DNA of 43,163 nt from Streptomyces sp. NRRL B-1347 (GTDB lineage: Bacteria > Actinomycetota > Actinomycetes > Streptomycetales > Streptomycetaceae): positions 1 to 43,163 of the forward strand of contig NZ_JOJM01000068.1 of assembly GCF_000720325.1 (NCBI RefSeq), in the 5' to 3' direction. A program made the translations under genes and the position numbers. Each line of letters starts with the position of its first letter. The first letter of the stretch is position 1. Positions 15,962-24,883 of this stretch are shown in pieces. The notes beneath the pieces were generated by a model. That model saw nothing but the letters and a program-made list of their open reading frames with translations, was not told the DNA's origin and searched no databases.

Positions 15962-16669
15962 ATGCCGACCGCGCCCGCCGCTCCCCCCGTCCCCGCCGCC
16001 CCCGTCGCGTCCGACCCCGCCGTCACGACCGGCAAACAGCCCCCCGCCGCCGAGCGCGTCTACGCGCACGTGAAGCGGGCCGTCCTGGAGCGGCACTACG
16101 AGGGCGGCACGCTCCTGACCGAGGGCGAGCTCGCCGAGGCCGTCGGGGTGTCCCGCACACCGGTGCGCGAGGCGCTCCTGAAGCTGGAGGTGGAGGGGTT
16201 GCTCCGGCTCTACCCCAAGAAGGGCGCGCTCGTCCTGCCCGTCTCCGCGCAGGAGATCGCGGACGTCGTCGAGACCCGGCTCCTGGTGGAGACCCACTCG
16301 GTGCGCAAGGCGGTGCCCGCGCCGCCGGGCCTGCTCGACCGGCTCGCCGAGCTCCTGGACAAGCAGCGGGAGCAGGCCGCGGCGGGCGACCTCGCGGGCG
16401 CGGCCACCACGGACCGCTGCTTCCACGCCACGATCGTCCGCAGCGGCGGCAACGAGATCCTGGCGCGCCTGTACGACCAGCTGCGCGACCGCCAGCTGCG
16501 GATGGGCGTCGCGGTGATGCACTCCCACCCCGACCGGATCGCGAAGACCCTGGCCGAGCACGAGGAGATCCTGGCCGCCCTGACGGCCGAGGACGCCGAG
16601 GCCGCGGTGGCGGTCGTCACCCGGCACGTCGGCTGGTTCCAGAACCTGGCCCGGGGGGCCACGCGATGA
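15962..16669 (+). CDS. GntR-family regulator (FadR subfamily, FCD domain)
   Basis: 235-residue transcription factor. The winged helix (about 30-95) has the recognition segment GVSRTPVREALLKLEVEGLL (62-81), the signature of GntR proteins. The C-terminal helical FCD domain (about 105-230) keeps scattered His residues (FHATIVR, EHEEIL, RHVGW) that bind metal and carboxylate ligands in this subfamily. The start is ATG at 15962. The Pro/Ala-rich first 25 residues are probably disordered. It overlaps the MFS gene by ATGA, so regulator and transporter form one operon, and the effector is probably the transporter's substrate (inference). Confidence 0.9.
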   Translation: MPTAPAAPPVPAAPVASDPAVTTGKQPPAAERVYAHVKRAVLERHYEGGTLLTEGELAEAVGVSRTPVREALLKLEVEGLLRLYPKKGALVLPVSAQEIADVVETRLLVETHSVRKAVPAPPGLLDRLAELLDKQREQAAAGDLAGAATTDRCFHATIVRSGGNEILARLYDQLRDRQLRMGVAVMHSHPDRIAKTLAEHEEILAALTAEDAEAAVAVVTRHVGWFQNLARGATR

Positions 16670-17988
16670 GCGCCGCCGAAGCCAGGCCCGGCCGGCTGCC
16701 CGGGGATCCGCCGGGCGGACGGCGGGCCGTGTTCGTGTGGTCCGTCGGCGTCGCCGTCTACTTCGTCGCCGTCACCTTCCGCACGTCGCTCGGCGTCGCG
16801 GGCCTGGACGCCGCCGACCGCTTCCACGTCAACGCGTCGGCCCTGTCGACGTTCTCGATCCTCCAGCTGCTCGTGTACGCGGGCATGCAGATACCCGTCG
16901 GCCTGATGGTCGACCGGCTCGGCACGAAGAAGGTCCTCACGCTCGGCGCGATCCTGTTCACCGCGGGCCAGCTCGGCTTCGCGCTCGCGCCCTCGTACGG
17001 GACCGCGCTCGCGGCCCGCGCGCTGCTGGGCTGCGGCGACGCGATGACGTTCATCAGCGTGCTCCGGCTCGGCACCCGCTGGTTCCCGGCCCGGCGCGGC
17101 CCCCTGGTGGCGCAGCTCGCGGGCCTGGTGGGCATGGCGGGCAACCTGGTCTCGACGCTCGTCCTGGCCCGGCTCCTGCACGACGTCGGCTGGACCACGG
17201 CGTTCGCGGGCAGCGCGCTCGCCGGAGTCGTCGTCCTCGTCCTGATGGCGCTGTTCCTGAAGGACCACCCGGAGGGCCACGAGCCGCCCGCTCCGCCCGC
17301 CCGGGACGCGGCGGGGCCCGGCTTCGTGCGCGAGCAGATCGCCAGGTCCTGGCGGGAGCCCGGCACCCGGCTCGGCCTGTGGGTGCACTTCACCACGCAG
17401 TTCCCGGCGATGGTGTTCCTGCTCCTGTGGGGCCTGCCGTTCCTGGTCGAGGCGCAGGACCTGAGCCGGGCCGCGGCGGGCGACCTGCTGACCCTCGTCG
17501 TCCTGTCGAACATGGTGGTCGGCTTGGTCTTCGGCCAGATCGTGGCCCGCCACCACGCGGCGCGGCTCCCGCTGGCGCTCGGCACGGTGTCCGCGACCGC
17601 GGTCGTCTGGGCCGGCGTCCTCGCGTACCCCGGCGAGCACGCGCCGCTGTGGCTGCTCGTGGTGTTGTGCGTGGTGCTGGGGGCGTGCGGCCCCGCGTCG
17701 ATGATCGGCTTCGACTTCGCGCGCCCCGCGAACCCGCCGGAGCGCCAGGGCACGGCGTCGGGCATCACCAACATGGGAGGCTTCGTCGCCTCCATGACCA
17801 CGCTGCTCGCGGTCGGCGTCCTCCTGGACGCGACGGGCGACGACTACCGGATCGCGTTCTCCTCGGTCTTCGTCCTGCAGGCGCTCGGCGTGAGCCAGAT
17901 CCTGCGGCTGCGGGCGCGCGCGGCGCGCCGGGAGCGGGAGCGGCTCGTCGCCAGCCGGGTGGAGACGGTGCACGTACCCGCGGCGTGA
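16666..17988 (+). CDS. Major facilitator superfamily transporter
   Basis: 440-residue integral membrane protein with about 12 predicted helices and the MFS motif A between helices 2 and 3 (GLMVDRLGTKKVL). It starts inside the GntR stop codon (ATGA overlap), so the pair is translationally coupled. The N-terminal 20 residues and the C-terminal Arg-rich tail are cytoplasmic by charge. The FCD-type regulator suggests an organic-acid or sugar-acid substrate, but the sequence alone does not fix substrate or direction. The gene ends just before a hairpin terminator. Confidence 0.88.
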   Translation: MSAAEARPGRLPGDPPGGRRAVFVWSVGVAVYFVAVTFRTSLGVAGLDAADRFHVNASALSTFSILQLLVYAGMQIPVGLMVDRLGTKKVLTLGAILFTAGQLGFALAPSYGTALAARALLGCGDAMTFISVLRLGTRWFPARRGPLVAQLAGLVGMAGNLVSTLVLARLLHDVGWTTAFAGSALAGVVVLVLMALFLKDHPEGHEPPAPPARDAAGPGFVREQIARSWREPGTRLGLWVHFTTQFPAMVFLLLWGLPFLVEAQDLSRAAAGDLLTLVVLSNMVVGLVFGQIVARHHAARLPLALGTVSATAVVWAGVLAYPGEHAPLWLLVVLCVVLGACGPASMIGFDFARPANPPERQGTASGITNMGGFVASMTTLLAVGVLLDATGDDYRIAFSSVFVLQALGVSQILRLRARAARRERERLVASRVETVHVPAA

Positions 17989-17994
17989 GGCGGT

Positions 17995-18052
17995 GGGAGG
18001 GGGGCTCGCCCCCTCCCTCGGCCGCGTTCTGAGCAGGCCCCTTCGCGGGGCC
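17995..18052. terminator. Paired hairpins between MFS and DinB-fold genes
   Basis: The first hairpin is GGGAGGGGG / CCCCCTCCC (17995-18017) with a 5-base loop. The second is GGCCCC-TTCGC-GGGGCC (18036-18052). The flanking genes converge. Confidence 0.75.
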
Positions 18053-18057
18053 CCGGG

Positions 18058-18882
18058 TCACGGGGTGACGGAGAAGTCCGCCAGGATCGCGTCCCCGAGC
18101 TCGTGGTCGCCCTCGACCTTCACCCGGTCACCGACCGCCGAGATCGGCACGCGCCCGCAGGCGAGGCGGGAGTACGTCTCCCAGTCCGTGGCGATGGTGA
18201 CGAGCGGGCCCAGCGAGGGCGTGTTGTCGACGGTGCCTCTGCCCTCCGCGTCCACGCGCACCGTGCGCAGGAACTCCACGGGACCGCTCACGTCGAAGAC
18301 GACGGCGGAGTTCGCGGGGGCGCCCGCCTTCTTGGCGACGACCTTCGGCAGGCCGAACAGCAGCAGATCGCGGGCGACGTACGCGCCCGGCGAGTCGAGG
18401 TTCCCCGGCCTGCCCAGGGTCACCCGCAGGTCCTGCTCGTGCACCCAGACGTCGAAGGCCCGGATCCGCATGGCGAGTTCGAGGCTCTGCTCGGTGCCGA
18501 GGGGGCCGCGCACCATGGTCTCCGGGGCGCGCGACTCGTTCCGGATCTGACGGTTGCGGCGGATGATCGTGTACTCCAGCTCGGAGGTCATCTCCGGTGC
18601 CGTGTGGTGGCGGCGGACGTCCACCTGCATCTCCATGTACCGCTGGCCCTCGGTCTTCACGTGGTACAGGTCGCGCGGCAGCGTGTGGATCGGACGCGGA
18701 TCGCCCAGCATCTCGCAGTCCAGGCCGATGACGTGCGAGACGATGTCCCGGACGGACCAGCCCGGGCACGGGGTTGGCTGGTTCCACTCGCCCTCGGCGA
18801 GCGGGGTCACCAGCTCGGATATCGCTTCCACGGCGTGCGCCCAGGCATCGGCGTAGGTTTGCAGGCTGGGATGGAGACTCAC
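18058..18882 (-). CDS. Maleylpyruvate isomerase-family protein (mycothiol-dependent, DinB fold)
   Basis: 274 residues with the N-terminal mycothiol-dependent isomerase domain, signature WNQPTPCPGWSVRDIVSHVIG at 33-53. Predicted metal ligands are His50, Asp144 and His148 (RAFDVWVHEQDLR). In characterised members these are His, Glu and His, so Asp144 is a mild variant. The C-terminal part (about 190-274) resembles the SCP2-like second domain. Actinobacteria use many such proteins for mycothiol-linked isomerisation or detoxification. The substrate is not predictable. The start is GTG at 18882 with AGGGG upstream. It is divergent from the nitrilase-family gene. Confidence 0.82.
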   Translation of the reverse strand: MSLHPSLQTYADAWAHAVEAISELVTPLAEGEWNQPTPCPGWSVRDIVSHVIGLDCEMLGDPRPIHTLPRDLYHVKTEGQRYMEMQVDVRRHHTAPEMTSELEYTIIRRNRQIRNESRAPETMVRGPLGTEQSLELAMRIRAFDVWVHEQDLRVTLGRPGNLDSPGAYVARDLLLFGLPKVVAKKAGAPANSAVVFDVSGPVEFLRTVRVDAEGRGTVDNTPSLGPLVTIATDWETYSRLACGRVPISAVGDRVKVEGDHELGDAILADFSVTP

Positions 18883-19017
18883 GGGACCCCTCGGCGGTCG
18901 TACGCGGGCGGTGGGTGTCTTGGGCTTTAAGTTACGCTGCCCGTGGGCACCCCGGCAGTGCTTTCGTGTGACGATCGTAGGCCTACTTGACGGTTCGAAT
19001 GCCAGGACGGTGGTACT

Positions 19018-19848
19018 GTGCGCGCCTCTCTCCTCCAGATCGCCGTAGAGGATGACGAATCAGTCAAGTCCCGGCGGCAGCGGGTCTCTTCGCTGGTGCG
19101 CGAGGTCGCCGAGCGGGAGGGTTCCGGCCTGATCGTGCTTCCCGAGCTGTGGACGACCGGGGCCTTCGGGTACGAGGCGTTCGCCACGGAGGCGGAACCG
19201 CTGGAGGGGCCGACGTACGAGGCGATGGCCGAGGCCGCGCGCGACGCGGGCGTGTGGCTGCACGCGGGCTCGATCCCCGAGCGCGCCGTGTCCGACAGCG
19301 GCTCCGCCGCGGGCGACGGCCCCCTCTACAACACCTCCCTCGTCTTCTCGCCCGCCGGTGAGCTCGCCGGTACCTATCGGAAGATCCACCGCTTCGGCTT
19401 CGACAAGGGCGAGGCCGTGCTGATGGGCGCGGGCCGCGAGCTGGTCACCGTCCGGGCTTCCGAGGCCGTGCTCGGCCTCGCCACCTGCTACGACCTGCGC
19501 TTCCCCGAGCTCTTCCGGGGGCTCGTGGACGCGGGCGCCGAGGTCTTCGTGGTGCCCGCGGGGTGGCCCGCGCGGCGGCGCGCGCACTGGTCGCTGTTCG
19601 CGCGGGCGCGGGCGGTGGAGGACCAGGTGTTCGTGCTCGCGTGCGGGACCGCGGGGGTGCATGCCGGGGTGCCGCAGGCGGGGGCGAGCGTGGTGGTCGA
19701 CCCTTGGGGCGAGGTGCTCGCGGAGGCGGGGCCCTCCGGGGCGGAGGTGCTGACGGTGGACCTCGACCTTGCCAAGGTCGCGGAGACCCGGGAGCAGTTC
19801 CCGGCCCTCAAGGACCGGCGGTTGGGCGTGGCCGAGCCCCGGCTCTGA
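19018..19848 (+). CDS. Nitrilase-superfamily amidohydrolase (Nit2/omega-amidase-like)
   Basis: 276-residue carbon-nitrogen hydrolase with the complete catalytic triad Glu43 (LPELW), Lys122 (TYRKIHRF) and Cys157 (LATCYDLRFPE). The pattern fits the omega-amidase/YafV-like branch, which hydrolyses 2-oxoglutaramate or related amides as metabolite repair. Nitrilase proper is less likely. The start is GTG at 19018 with only a weak AGGA upstream, and a TTGACG element at 18987-18992 may be its -35. A short leader or leaderless mRNA is possible. It is convergent with the LURP-one-like gene, with a repeat-associated hairpin between them. Confidence 0.88.
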   Translation: MRASLLQIAVEDDESVKSRRQRVSSLVREVAEREGSGLIVLPELWTTGAFGYEAFATEAEPLEGPTYEAMAEAARDAGVWLHAGSIPERAVSDSGSAAGDGPLYNTSLVFSPAGELAGTYRKIHRFGFDKGEAVLMGAGRELVTVRASEAVLGLATCYDLRFPELFRGLVDAGAEVFVVPAGWPARRRAHWSLFARARAVEDQVFVLACGTAGVHAGVPQAGASVVVDPWGEVLAEAGPSGAEVLTVDLDLAKVAETREQFPALKDRRLGVAEPRL

Positions 19849-19858
19849 CGGCTGGGCG

Positions 19859-19889
19859 GCGCCCCCGGAGGGGCGCGGGGAACTGCGCG
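19859..19889. repeat. Intergenic hairpin repeat (GGGGCGCGGGGAACTGCGCG family), copy 1
   Basis: The hairpin GCGCCCC-CGGA-GGGGCGC (19859-19876) runs into GGGGCGCGGGGAACTGCGCG (19870-19889). The same 20 bases occur inverted at 31835-31854, again attached to a GCGCCCC/GGGGCGC hairpin. Here it probably also serves as a terminator between convergent genes. Confidence 0.7.
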
Positions 19890-19920
19890 ACCGGCCACGG
19901 ACGACCCGCAGGCGAAGCGC

Positions 19921-20418
19921 TCAGTCCGCGCCACGCTCCTTCTCCGCCAGGCGGATGACGCAGACCGCGATGGCCACCAAGAGGGCCGGGTCCGCGTCGT
20001 CGCGGGTGATGTGGAGGCCGTAGGTGTCCCGGACGCTGAACCAGCGGCGGGAGATGTCCGCGAGCAGCTCCCCCTCGTACTCGACCGCGAACTCGCGGTC
20101 GAGGATCTTGCCGCTGACGTCCAGGACCGTGCTGCCGTCGGCCAGTTCCACGCGGTAGTGGTTGCGCAGCAGCGAGAGCCGTTTGCGCTTCACCCTGGCC
20201 AGCGGCTCGCCCTCGCGCTCGATCACCATCGTGTCGCGCAGGGCGAGCATCTTGGCGTGGATGTCGATGAGCACCTGGCCCTGCGGGTCCTTCAGCTCGA
20301 AGGTGTCCCGCAGCCGCATGGCCTTGCCGTCGACGAGGAAGACCTTGCGGCCCCGGTCGTCCTCGATCCAGTAGTCGTCGCCGATGCCGAACAGTCGGTC
20401 GCGTACGAGAAGCCTCAT
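19921..20418 (-). CDS. LURP-one-related / tubby-C-like fold protein
   Basis: 165 residues of the LURP-one-related (DUF567, scramblase-like) family. A series of beta-strand repeats runs through RDRLFGIGDDYWIEDDRGRKVFLVDGKAMRLRD, a central hydrophobic helix region, and a C-terminal LLVAIAVCVIRLAEK helix that packs inside the barrel. The bacterial members' role is unknown. Membrane association has been suggested because of relatedness to phospholipid scramblases. The start is ATG at 20418, with no clear ribosome binding site. It lies 65 bases downstream of the M18 aminopeptidase gene on the same strand and may be co-transcribed with it. Confidence 0.8.
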   Translation of the reverse strand: MRLLVRDRLFGIGDDYWIEDDRGRKVFLVDGKAMRLRDTFELKDPQGQVLIDIHAKMLALRDTMVIEREGEPLARVKRKRLSLLRNHYRVELADGSTVLDVSGKILDREFAVEYEGELLADISRRWFSVRDTYGLHITRDDADPALLVAIAVCVIRLAEKERGAD

Positions 20419-20483
20419 GCGGCCATGAGTACCCGCAAACGGGATGTTTCCGCCTCCTCGCGGGGGAGTCGGCCCGAAAGGGG

Positions 20484-21785
20484 TCAGCCTTCGAGGAACG
20501 CCCGCAGCGCGTCCGCCAGCATGGGCGGGTCGTCGACGCCGCACAGCTCGCGCACGCTGTGCATGGACAGGATCGCGACGCCGATGTCGACCGTCTTGAT
20601 GCCGTGCCGCGCCGCCGTGATGGGGCCGATGGTGGTGCCGCAGGGCATCGCGTTGTTGGAGACGAACGACTGGAACGGCACGCCCGCCCGCTCGCACGCG
20701 GCGGCGAACACGGCGCGGCCGCCGCCGTCGGTGGCGTAGCGGTTGTTGACGTTCACCTTCAGGATCGGGCCCCCGTTGGCGCGCGGGTGGTGCGTCGGGT
20801 CGTGCCGCTCCGCGTAGTTGGGGTGCACGGCGTGCCCGGTGTCGGACGACAGGCACACGGTGCCCGCGAAGGCGCGGGCCTTGTCCTCGTAGGTGCCGCC
20901 GCGCGCGAACACCGAGCGCTCCAGGATGCCGCCGAGCAGCGGGCCGTCGGCGCCGGTGTCGGACTGCGAGCCGTTCTCCTCGTGGTCGAACGCGGCGAGG
21001 ACCGGGATGTACGGCAGCGCGTCGGCCTCGGGCGCGGTGGCCACGGCGGCGAGCGCGGCCGTACCGGCGTGCACGGACAGGAGGTTGTCCATGCGCGGGC
21101 CCGCGAGCAGCTCGCGGTCGCGGCCCAGGTACGCGGGCGGTTCGACGGAGTGGGTCATCAGGTCCCAGCCGGTCACTTCGCCGGGGGCGAGGTCGCACTC
21201 CTCGGCCACGAACCGGATCAGGTCGCCCTCGCGCACGTCGCCCAGGCCCCAGATGGGCTGCATGTGCTTCTGCTTGTCGAGCTTGAGCCCCTCGGTGGGC
21301 ACCGAACGGTCCATGTGGATGGCCAGTTGGGGCACGCGCAGGAGCGGGCGGTCCACATTGACCAGGCGGGTGGAGCCGTCCCGCAGGGTGAGGCGGCCCG
21401 CGAGGCCGAGGTCGCGGTCCAGCCAGGAGTTGAGCAGCGGCCCGCCGTAGATCTCGACGGCGACCTGGCGCCAGCCGTGGGCACCGGCGTCCGGCAGCGG
21501 CTTCACCCGCAGGTTCGGCGAGTCGGTGTGCGCGCCGACGATGCGGAACGGGGTGTGGGCACCGGCGCCCTCCGGCACGAACCAGGCGATGATCGCGCCG
21601 CCGCGCAGCACGTACTTGCCGCCGCTGGAGGCGTCCCAGGCGTCGGTCTCCTCGACCTTCCTGAAGCCCGCTTTCTCCAGCCGCTCCGCGGCGCTCGCCA
21701 CGGCGTGGTACGGCGACGGGCTCGCCGCCAGGAAGGACATCAGGTCGTCGGTGTGACCGCGATCAAAGCGGGGGCGTGTGCGCAT
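20484..21785 (-). CDS. apeB: M18-family aminopeptidase
   Basis: 433-residue dinuclear zinc aminopeptidase that removes N-terminal residues, typically acidic or neutral ones, from cytoplasmic peptides. Metal and catalytic elements are HTDSP (86-90; His86, Asp88), RMDN (Asp233), HEEN (Glu269/Glu270) and SSDTGHAVHPN (Asp315), with the final His ligand in MHSVREL near the C-terminus. The protein appears full length. The start is ATG at 21785. It is a plausible general peptidase, and also one candidate for trimming leader remnants from peptides made by the strain, though nothing in the sequence specifically links it to that. Confidence 0.92.
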   Translation of the reverse strand: MRTRPRFDRGHTDDLMSFLAASPSPYHAVASAAERLEKAGFRKVEETDAWDASSGGKYVLRGGAIIAWFVPEGAGAHTPFRIVGAHTDSPNLRVKPLPDAGAHGWRQVAVEIYGGPLLNSWLDRDLGLAGRLTLRDGSTRLVNVDRPLLRVPQLAIHMDRSVPTEGLKLDKQKHMQPIWGLGDVREGDLIRFVAEECDLAPGEVTGWDLMTHSVEPPAYLGRDRELLAGPRMDNLLSVHAGTAALAAVATAPEADALPYIPVLAAFDHEENGSQSDTGADGPLLGGILERSVFARGGTYEDKARAFAGTVCLSSDTGHAVHPNYAERHDPTHHPRANGGPILKVNVNNRYATDGGGRAVFAAACERAGVPFQSFVSNNAMPCGTTIGPITAARHGIKTVDIGVAILSMHSVRELCGVDDPPMLADALRAFLEG

Positions 21786-21871
21786 GCCGCTCAGCCTAAC
21801 CAGGCCCTCGGGCGTTGTGCCGTCGTCTCCGCAGGCCGATGGGCGCTTCCGCGGTGCCGCCGGCCGCCTGT

Positions 21872-21897
21872 GGCCCGCCCCCGGAAGGGAGCGGGCC
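21872..21897 (-). terminator. Terminator after acyl-CoA dehydrogenase gene
   Basis: GGCCCGC / GCGGGCC arms with an inner CCC/GGG pairing, 20 bases past the acyl-CoA dehydrogenase stop on the minus strand. Confidence 0.55.
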
Positions 21898-21916
21898 GGC
21901 AGCGCATCGGCGGGGT

Positions 21917-23743
21917 CTAGAACGCCGCCTCGTCGAGCTCCATCAGGTCGAGGGCCACGCCCTCGGAGAGGGCGCGCTGGGTGGCGACGCCCGGCAGGAC
22001 GTTCGCCGCGAAGAACCGGGCCGCGGCGATCTTGCCCTGGTAGAAGGGCACGTCCTTCGCGGTGGCGGTCTCCAGCTTCTCGGCGGCCACGGCGGCACCG
22101 CGAAGCAGCAGATAGCCCACGACCACGTCACCGGAGGCGAGCAGCAGGCGGGTGGTGTTGAGCCCGACCTTGTAGATGGACTTGACGTCCTGCTCGGTGG
22201 CGGCGAGGTCGGTCAGCATGACGCCGACCATGGCCTCCAGCTCGACGGCGGCCTTGGCCAGCTCCTCGCGGGCCCCGGCGAGCTCCTCGCCTCCGGTGCC
22301 GACGGCGAGGAACTTCTTGATGTCCTCGGCGAGGCCGTTGAGCGCGGCGCCCTGGTTGCGGACGATCTTCCGAAAGAAGAAGTCCTGGCCCTGGATCGCG
22401 GTCGTGCCCTCGTAGAGGGTGTCGATCTTGGCGTCGCGGATGTACTGCTCGATCGGGTACTCCTGCAGGTAACCCGAGCCGCCGAAGGTCTGGAGCGACT
22501 GGGCCAGCTGCTCGTAGGCCTTCTCGGAGCCGTAGCCCTTGACGATGGGGAGCAGCAGGTCGTTGAGCGCGTGCAGGGCGGTGGCGTCCTCGCCCGCCGC
22601 CTCCTTGACCGCGATCTCGTCCTGGACGGCGGCGGTGTGCAGCACCAGGGCGCGCATGCCCTCCGCGTACGCCTTCTGCGTCATGAGCGAGCGGCGCACG
22701 TCCGGGTGGTGGGTGATCGTCACCTTGGGCGCGCTCTTGTCCATGAACTGGGCCAGGTCGGGGCCCTGGACGCGCTCCTTGGCGTACTCCAGGGCGTTGA
22801 GGTAGCCCGTGGAGAGGGTGGAGATCGCCTTCGTGCCGACCATCATGCGGGCGAACTCGATGATGCGGAACATCTGGCGGATGCCGTCGTGCTTGTCGCC
22901 GATCAGCCAGCCCTTGGCGGGGTGCTGGTCGCCGAACGTCATCTCGCAGGTGTTGGACGCCTTGAGGCCCATCTTGTGCTCGACGTTCGTCGCGTACGCG
23001 CCGTTGCGGGCGCCGAGCTCGCCGGTCTCGAAGTCGAACTCGTACTTCGGGACGAGGAAGAGGGACAGGCCCTTGGTGCCGGGGCCCGCGCCCTCGGGGC
23101 GGGCGAGGACGTAGTGGAGGATGTTCTCCGACATGTCGTGCTCGCCGGACGTGATGAAGCGCTTCACGCCCTCGATGTGCCAGGAGCCGTCCTCCTGCGG
23201 CACGGCCTTGGTGCGGCCGGCGCCCACGTCCGAGCCGGCGTCCGGCTCGGTGAGGACCATCGTCGAGCCCCACTGCTTCTCGACGGCGACCTGGGCGATC
23301 TTCTTCTGGACGTCATTGCCCTCCTCGAAGAGGATCCCGGCGAACGCCGGGCCCGAGGAGTACATCCAGATCGCCGGGTTCGAGCCGAGGAGCAGCTCCG
23401 CGTACGCCCAGATCAGGGAGCGGGGCGAGGTGGTGCCGCCGATCTCCTCGGGCAGGCCGAGGCGCCAGTACTCGGAGTCCATGAAGGCCTGGTAGCTCTT
23501 CTTGAAGGACGCCGGGACGGGGGCGGTGTTGGTCTCCGGGTCGAACACCGGAGGGTTGCGGTCGGCGTCCTCGAAGGAAGCGGCCAGCTCGTTCTCCGCG
23601 AGGCGGGCGAGCTCGCTGAGGATGCTCTTGGCGGTCTCGACGTCCATCTCCGCGAACGGGCCGGTGCCGTACAGCTTGTCGCGGCCGAGGACCTCGAAGA
23701 GGTTGAACTCGATGTCGCGGAGATTCGACTTGTAGTGCCCCAT
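21917..23743 (-). CDS. Acyl-CoA dehydrogenase (large FadE type)
   Basis: 608-residue FAD-dependent acyl-CoA dehydrogenase for the first step of beta-oxidation. It is longer than the usual 380-residue enzymes and matches the roughly 600-residue FadE5-like group with an extra C-terminal helical domain (about 470-608). The FAD/substrate motif TEPDAGSD is at 165-172. The catalytic base is Glu445 in [14 protein letters not shown]. The start is ATG at 23743 with GGAG eight bases upstream. The 130 bases before it are unusually AT-rich for this genome and hold inverted elements (GTAGC at 23798-23802 and GCTAC at 23820-23824). These probably form the promoter and a fatty-acid-responsive operator (inference). 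Confidence 0.93.
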   Translation of the reverse strand: MGHYKSNLRDIEFNLFEVLGRDKLYGTGPFAEMDVETAKSILSELARLAENELAASFEDADRNPPVFDPETNTAPVPASFKKSYQAFMDSEYWRLGLPEEIGGTTSPRSLIWAYAELLLGSNPAIWMYSSGPAFAGILFEEGNDVQKKIAQVAVEKQWGSTMVLTEPDAGSDVGAGRTKAVPQEDGSWHIEGVKRFITSGEHDMSENILHYVLARPEGAGPGTKGLSLFLVPKYEFDFETGELGARNGAYATNVEHKMGLKASNTCEMTFGDQHPAKGWLIGDKHDGIRQMFRIIEFARMMVGTKAISTLSTGYLNALEYAKERVQGPDLAQFMDKSAPKVTITHHPDVRRSLMTQKAYAEGMRALVLHTAAVQDEIAVKEAAGEDATALHALNDLLLPIVKGYGSEKAYEQLAQSLQTFGGSGYLQEYPIEQYIRDAKIDTLYEGTTAIQGQDFFFRKIVRNQGAALNGLAEDIKKFLAVGTGGEELAGAREELAKAAVELEAMVGVMLTDLAATEQDVKSIYKVGLNTTRLLLASGDVVVGYLLLRGAAVAAEKLETATAKDVPFYQGKIAAARFFAANVLPGVATQRALSEGVALDLMELDEAAF

Positions 23744-23872
23744 GGCGACGGCTCCGTAGTGGCTTGGGAGGCGGGGACCTCGTAGGCGTACCAGTAAGTA
23801 GCTTGTGGGTTTAAATGATGCTACCCGCCGGTAATAAGAGGCAACCCCTGAGCGTCCAAGTGTGAGCTGGGT
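23744..23872 (-). promoter_or_regulatory. AT-rich promoter region of the acyl-CoA dehydrogenase gene
   Basis: 129 bases between same-strand genes. GTAGC (23798) and GCTAC (23820) are inverted, and near-direct repeats CCAGTAAG and CCGGTAATAAG flank a TTTAAAT core. Together this looks like a regulator site overlapping the promoter. Confidence 0.45.
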
Positions 23873-24739
23873 CTACTTCCTCGCGCCCTGAGGAGCGGGG
23901 AGGTCGCCCAGGAAGGCGGATATGAGCCGCCGCCACTGCGCGGGGTTCTCGGCGAAGGGCAGGTGGCCCGTCGCGAGGTCCGCCGTCCGGGCGCCCGTGA
24001 TGCCCGCCGCCACCTCGCGCTGGAGCGCGGGCGGGATCAGCTGGTCCTCGGTGGTGGTGATCACGAGGGTCGGCGCCGTGATCCGCGCCAGGTCGGCCCG
24101 CACGTCGACCCTGGCCACCAGGTCGACGTGGTCCGCCGAGCCCTCCGGGACCGTCTCGGCCGTCCCCCGCACGGTCGCCTCCAGGTCCTCGGCGGACAGG
24201 GACTCCAGGGCCGCCGGGCTCAGCGCGAGCGGCAGCAGGAAGCGGGCCAGCGTGTCCCGGTCACCGGACGCGGCGAGGCCGCGCCAGACCTCGGCCGTGA
24301 GCCGCGTACGGGTGTCAGGGTGGGCGAAGGGGGCCGTCAGGACCAGGGCCGTCACCCGCTGCGGATGCCGCGCCGCCAGGTGCACCGCCACGGCCGTGCC
24401 CAGCGAATAGCCCGATACCGCGAAGGTCTCCAGGCCCTCGGCGTCGGCCGCCGCGACCAGCTCGTCCGCGAGCGCGTCGAGCGTCAGCGGGGTCCGTGTC
24501 CGGGGGGTGGCGCCCGTGCCCGGATAGTCGACGCCCACGACGCGGTGCGTCGGCGTCAACTCGTCCAGCAAAGGGCCGTAGTTGCCCGCGATCGAGCCGC
24601 CCGCCCCGTGGGCGAGCAGCACGCCGGGGCCGCTGCCCGCGACCGTGCGTGCGAACGGCGTGCCCGGCGCGGAGTGCGCGGGCGTCGGCGCGGCCGGTGA
24701 ATCCGCCGCTGAGGTCGGCGTCTGCGGGTGCGCGGGCAT
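23873..24739 (-). CDS. Alpha/beta hydrolase
   Basis: 288-residue alpha/beta-hydrolase-fold enzyme. The oxyanion-hole HGAGG is at 44-48, the nucleophile elbow is GYSLG with Ser112, and the triad is completed by Asp232 (TTEDQL) and His259 (TGHLPF). It is cytoplasmic, with no signal peptide. Residues 1-28 are a low-complexity Pro/Ala/Thr tail. The start is ATG at 24739 with GGAGGGGG upstream. The likely activity is an esterase or thioesterase. Its position before the acyl-CoA dehydrogenase does not prove a pathway link. A TGTAG-CTGCCA-CTACA inverted repeat (24776-24791) in its promoter may be an operator. Confidence 0.85.
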   Translation of the reverse strand: MPAHPQTPTSAADSPAAPTPAHSAPGTPFARTVAGSGPGVLLAHGAGGSIAGNYGPLLDELTPTHRVVGVDYPGTGATPRTRTPLTLDALADELVAAADAEGLETFAVSGYSLGTAVAVHLAARHPQRVTALVLTAPFAHPDTRTRLTAEVWRGLAASGDRDTLARFLLPLALSPAALESLSAEDLEATVRGTAETVPEGSADHVDLVARVDVRADLARITAPTLVITTTEDQLIPPALQREVAAGITGARTADLATGHLPFAENPAQWRRLISAFLGDLPAPQGARK

Positions 24740-24775
24740 GGTGGTCCCCCTCCGGTTCCGGCGGCCACGACTATC

Positions 24776-24791
24776 TGTAGCTGCCACTACA
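24776..24791 (-). promoter_or_regulatory. Candidate operator upstream of the alpha/beta hydrolase
   Basis: TGTAG-CTGCCA-CTACA, perfect 5-base arms, about 37 bases before the start codon in the divergent gap with the SseB-like gene. Confidence 0.4.
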
Positions 24792-24883
24792 AAAACCGTA
24801 GCCGAGTCGCCGCGTCATTGTCTAGCGCTCGTTAGAGAAAGTTTCCGGCGGGCCGTCGCGCCGCTCTCGGTAGGCTGGGGGGC

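Noticed and set aside
18986..19003. GGTTCGAATG resembling a tRNA T-loop
   Set aside because: No matching acceptor, D or anticodon arms could be folded around it. Promoter-like context and coincidence explain it.
20484..21785. M18 aminopeptidase as a dedicated maturation protease for the RiPP
   Set aside because: It is a housekeeping gene 5 kb away in conserved surroundings, with no co-regulation evidence. Kept only as a generic possibility.
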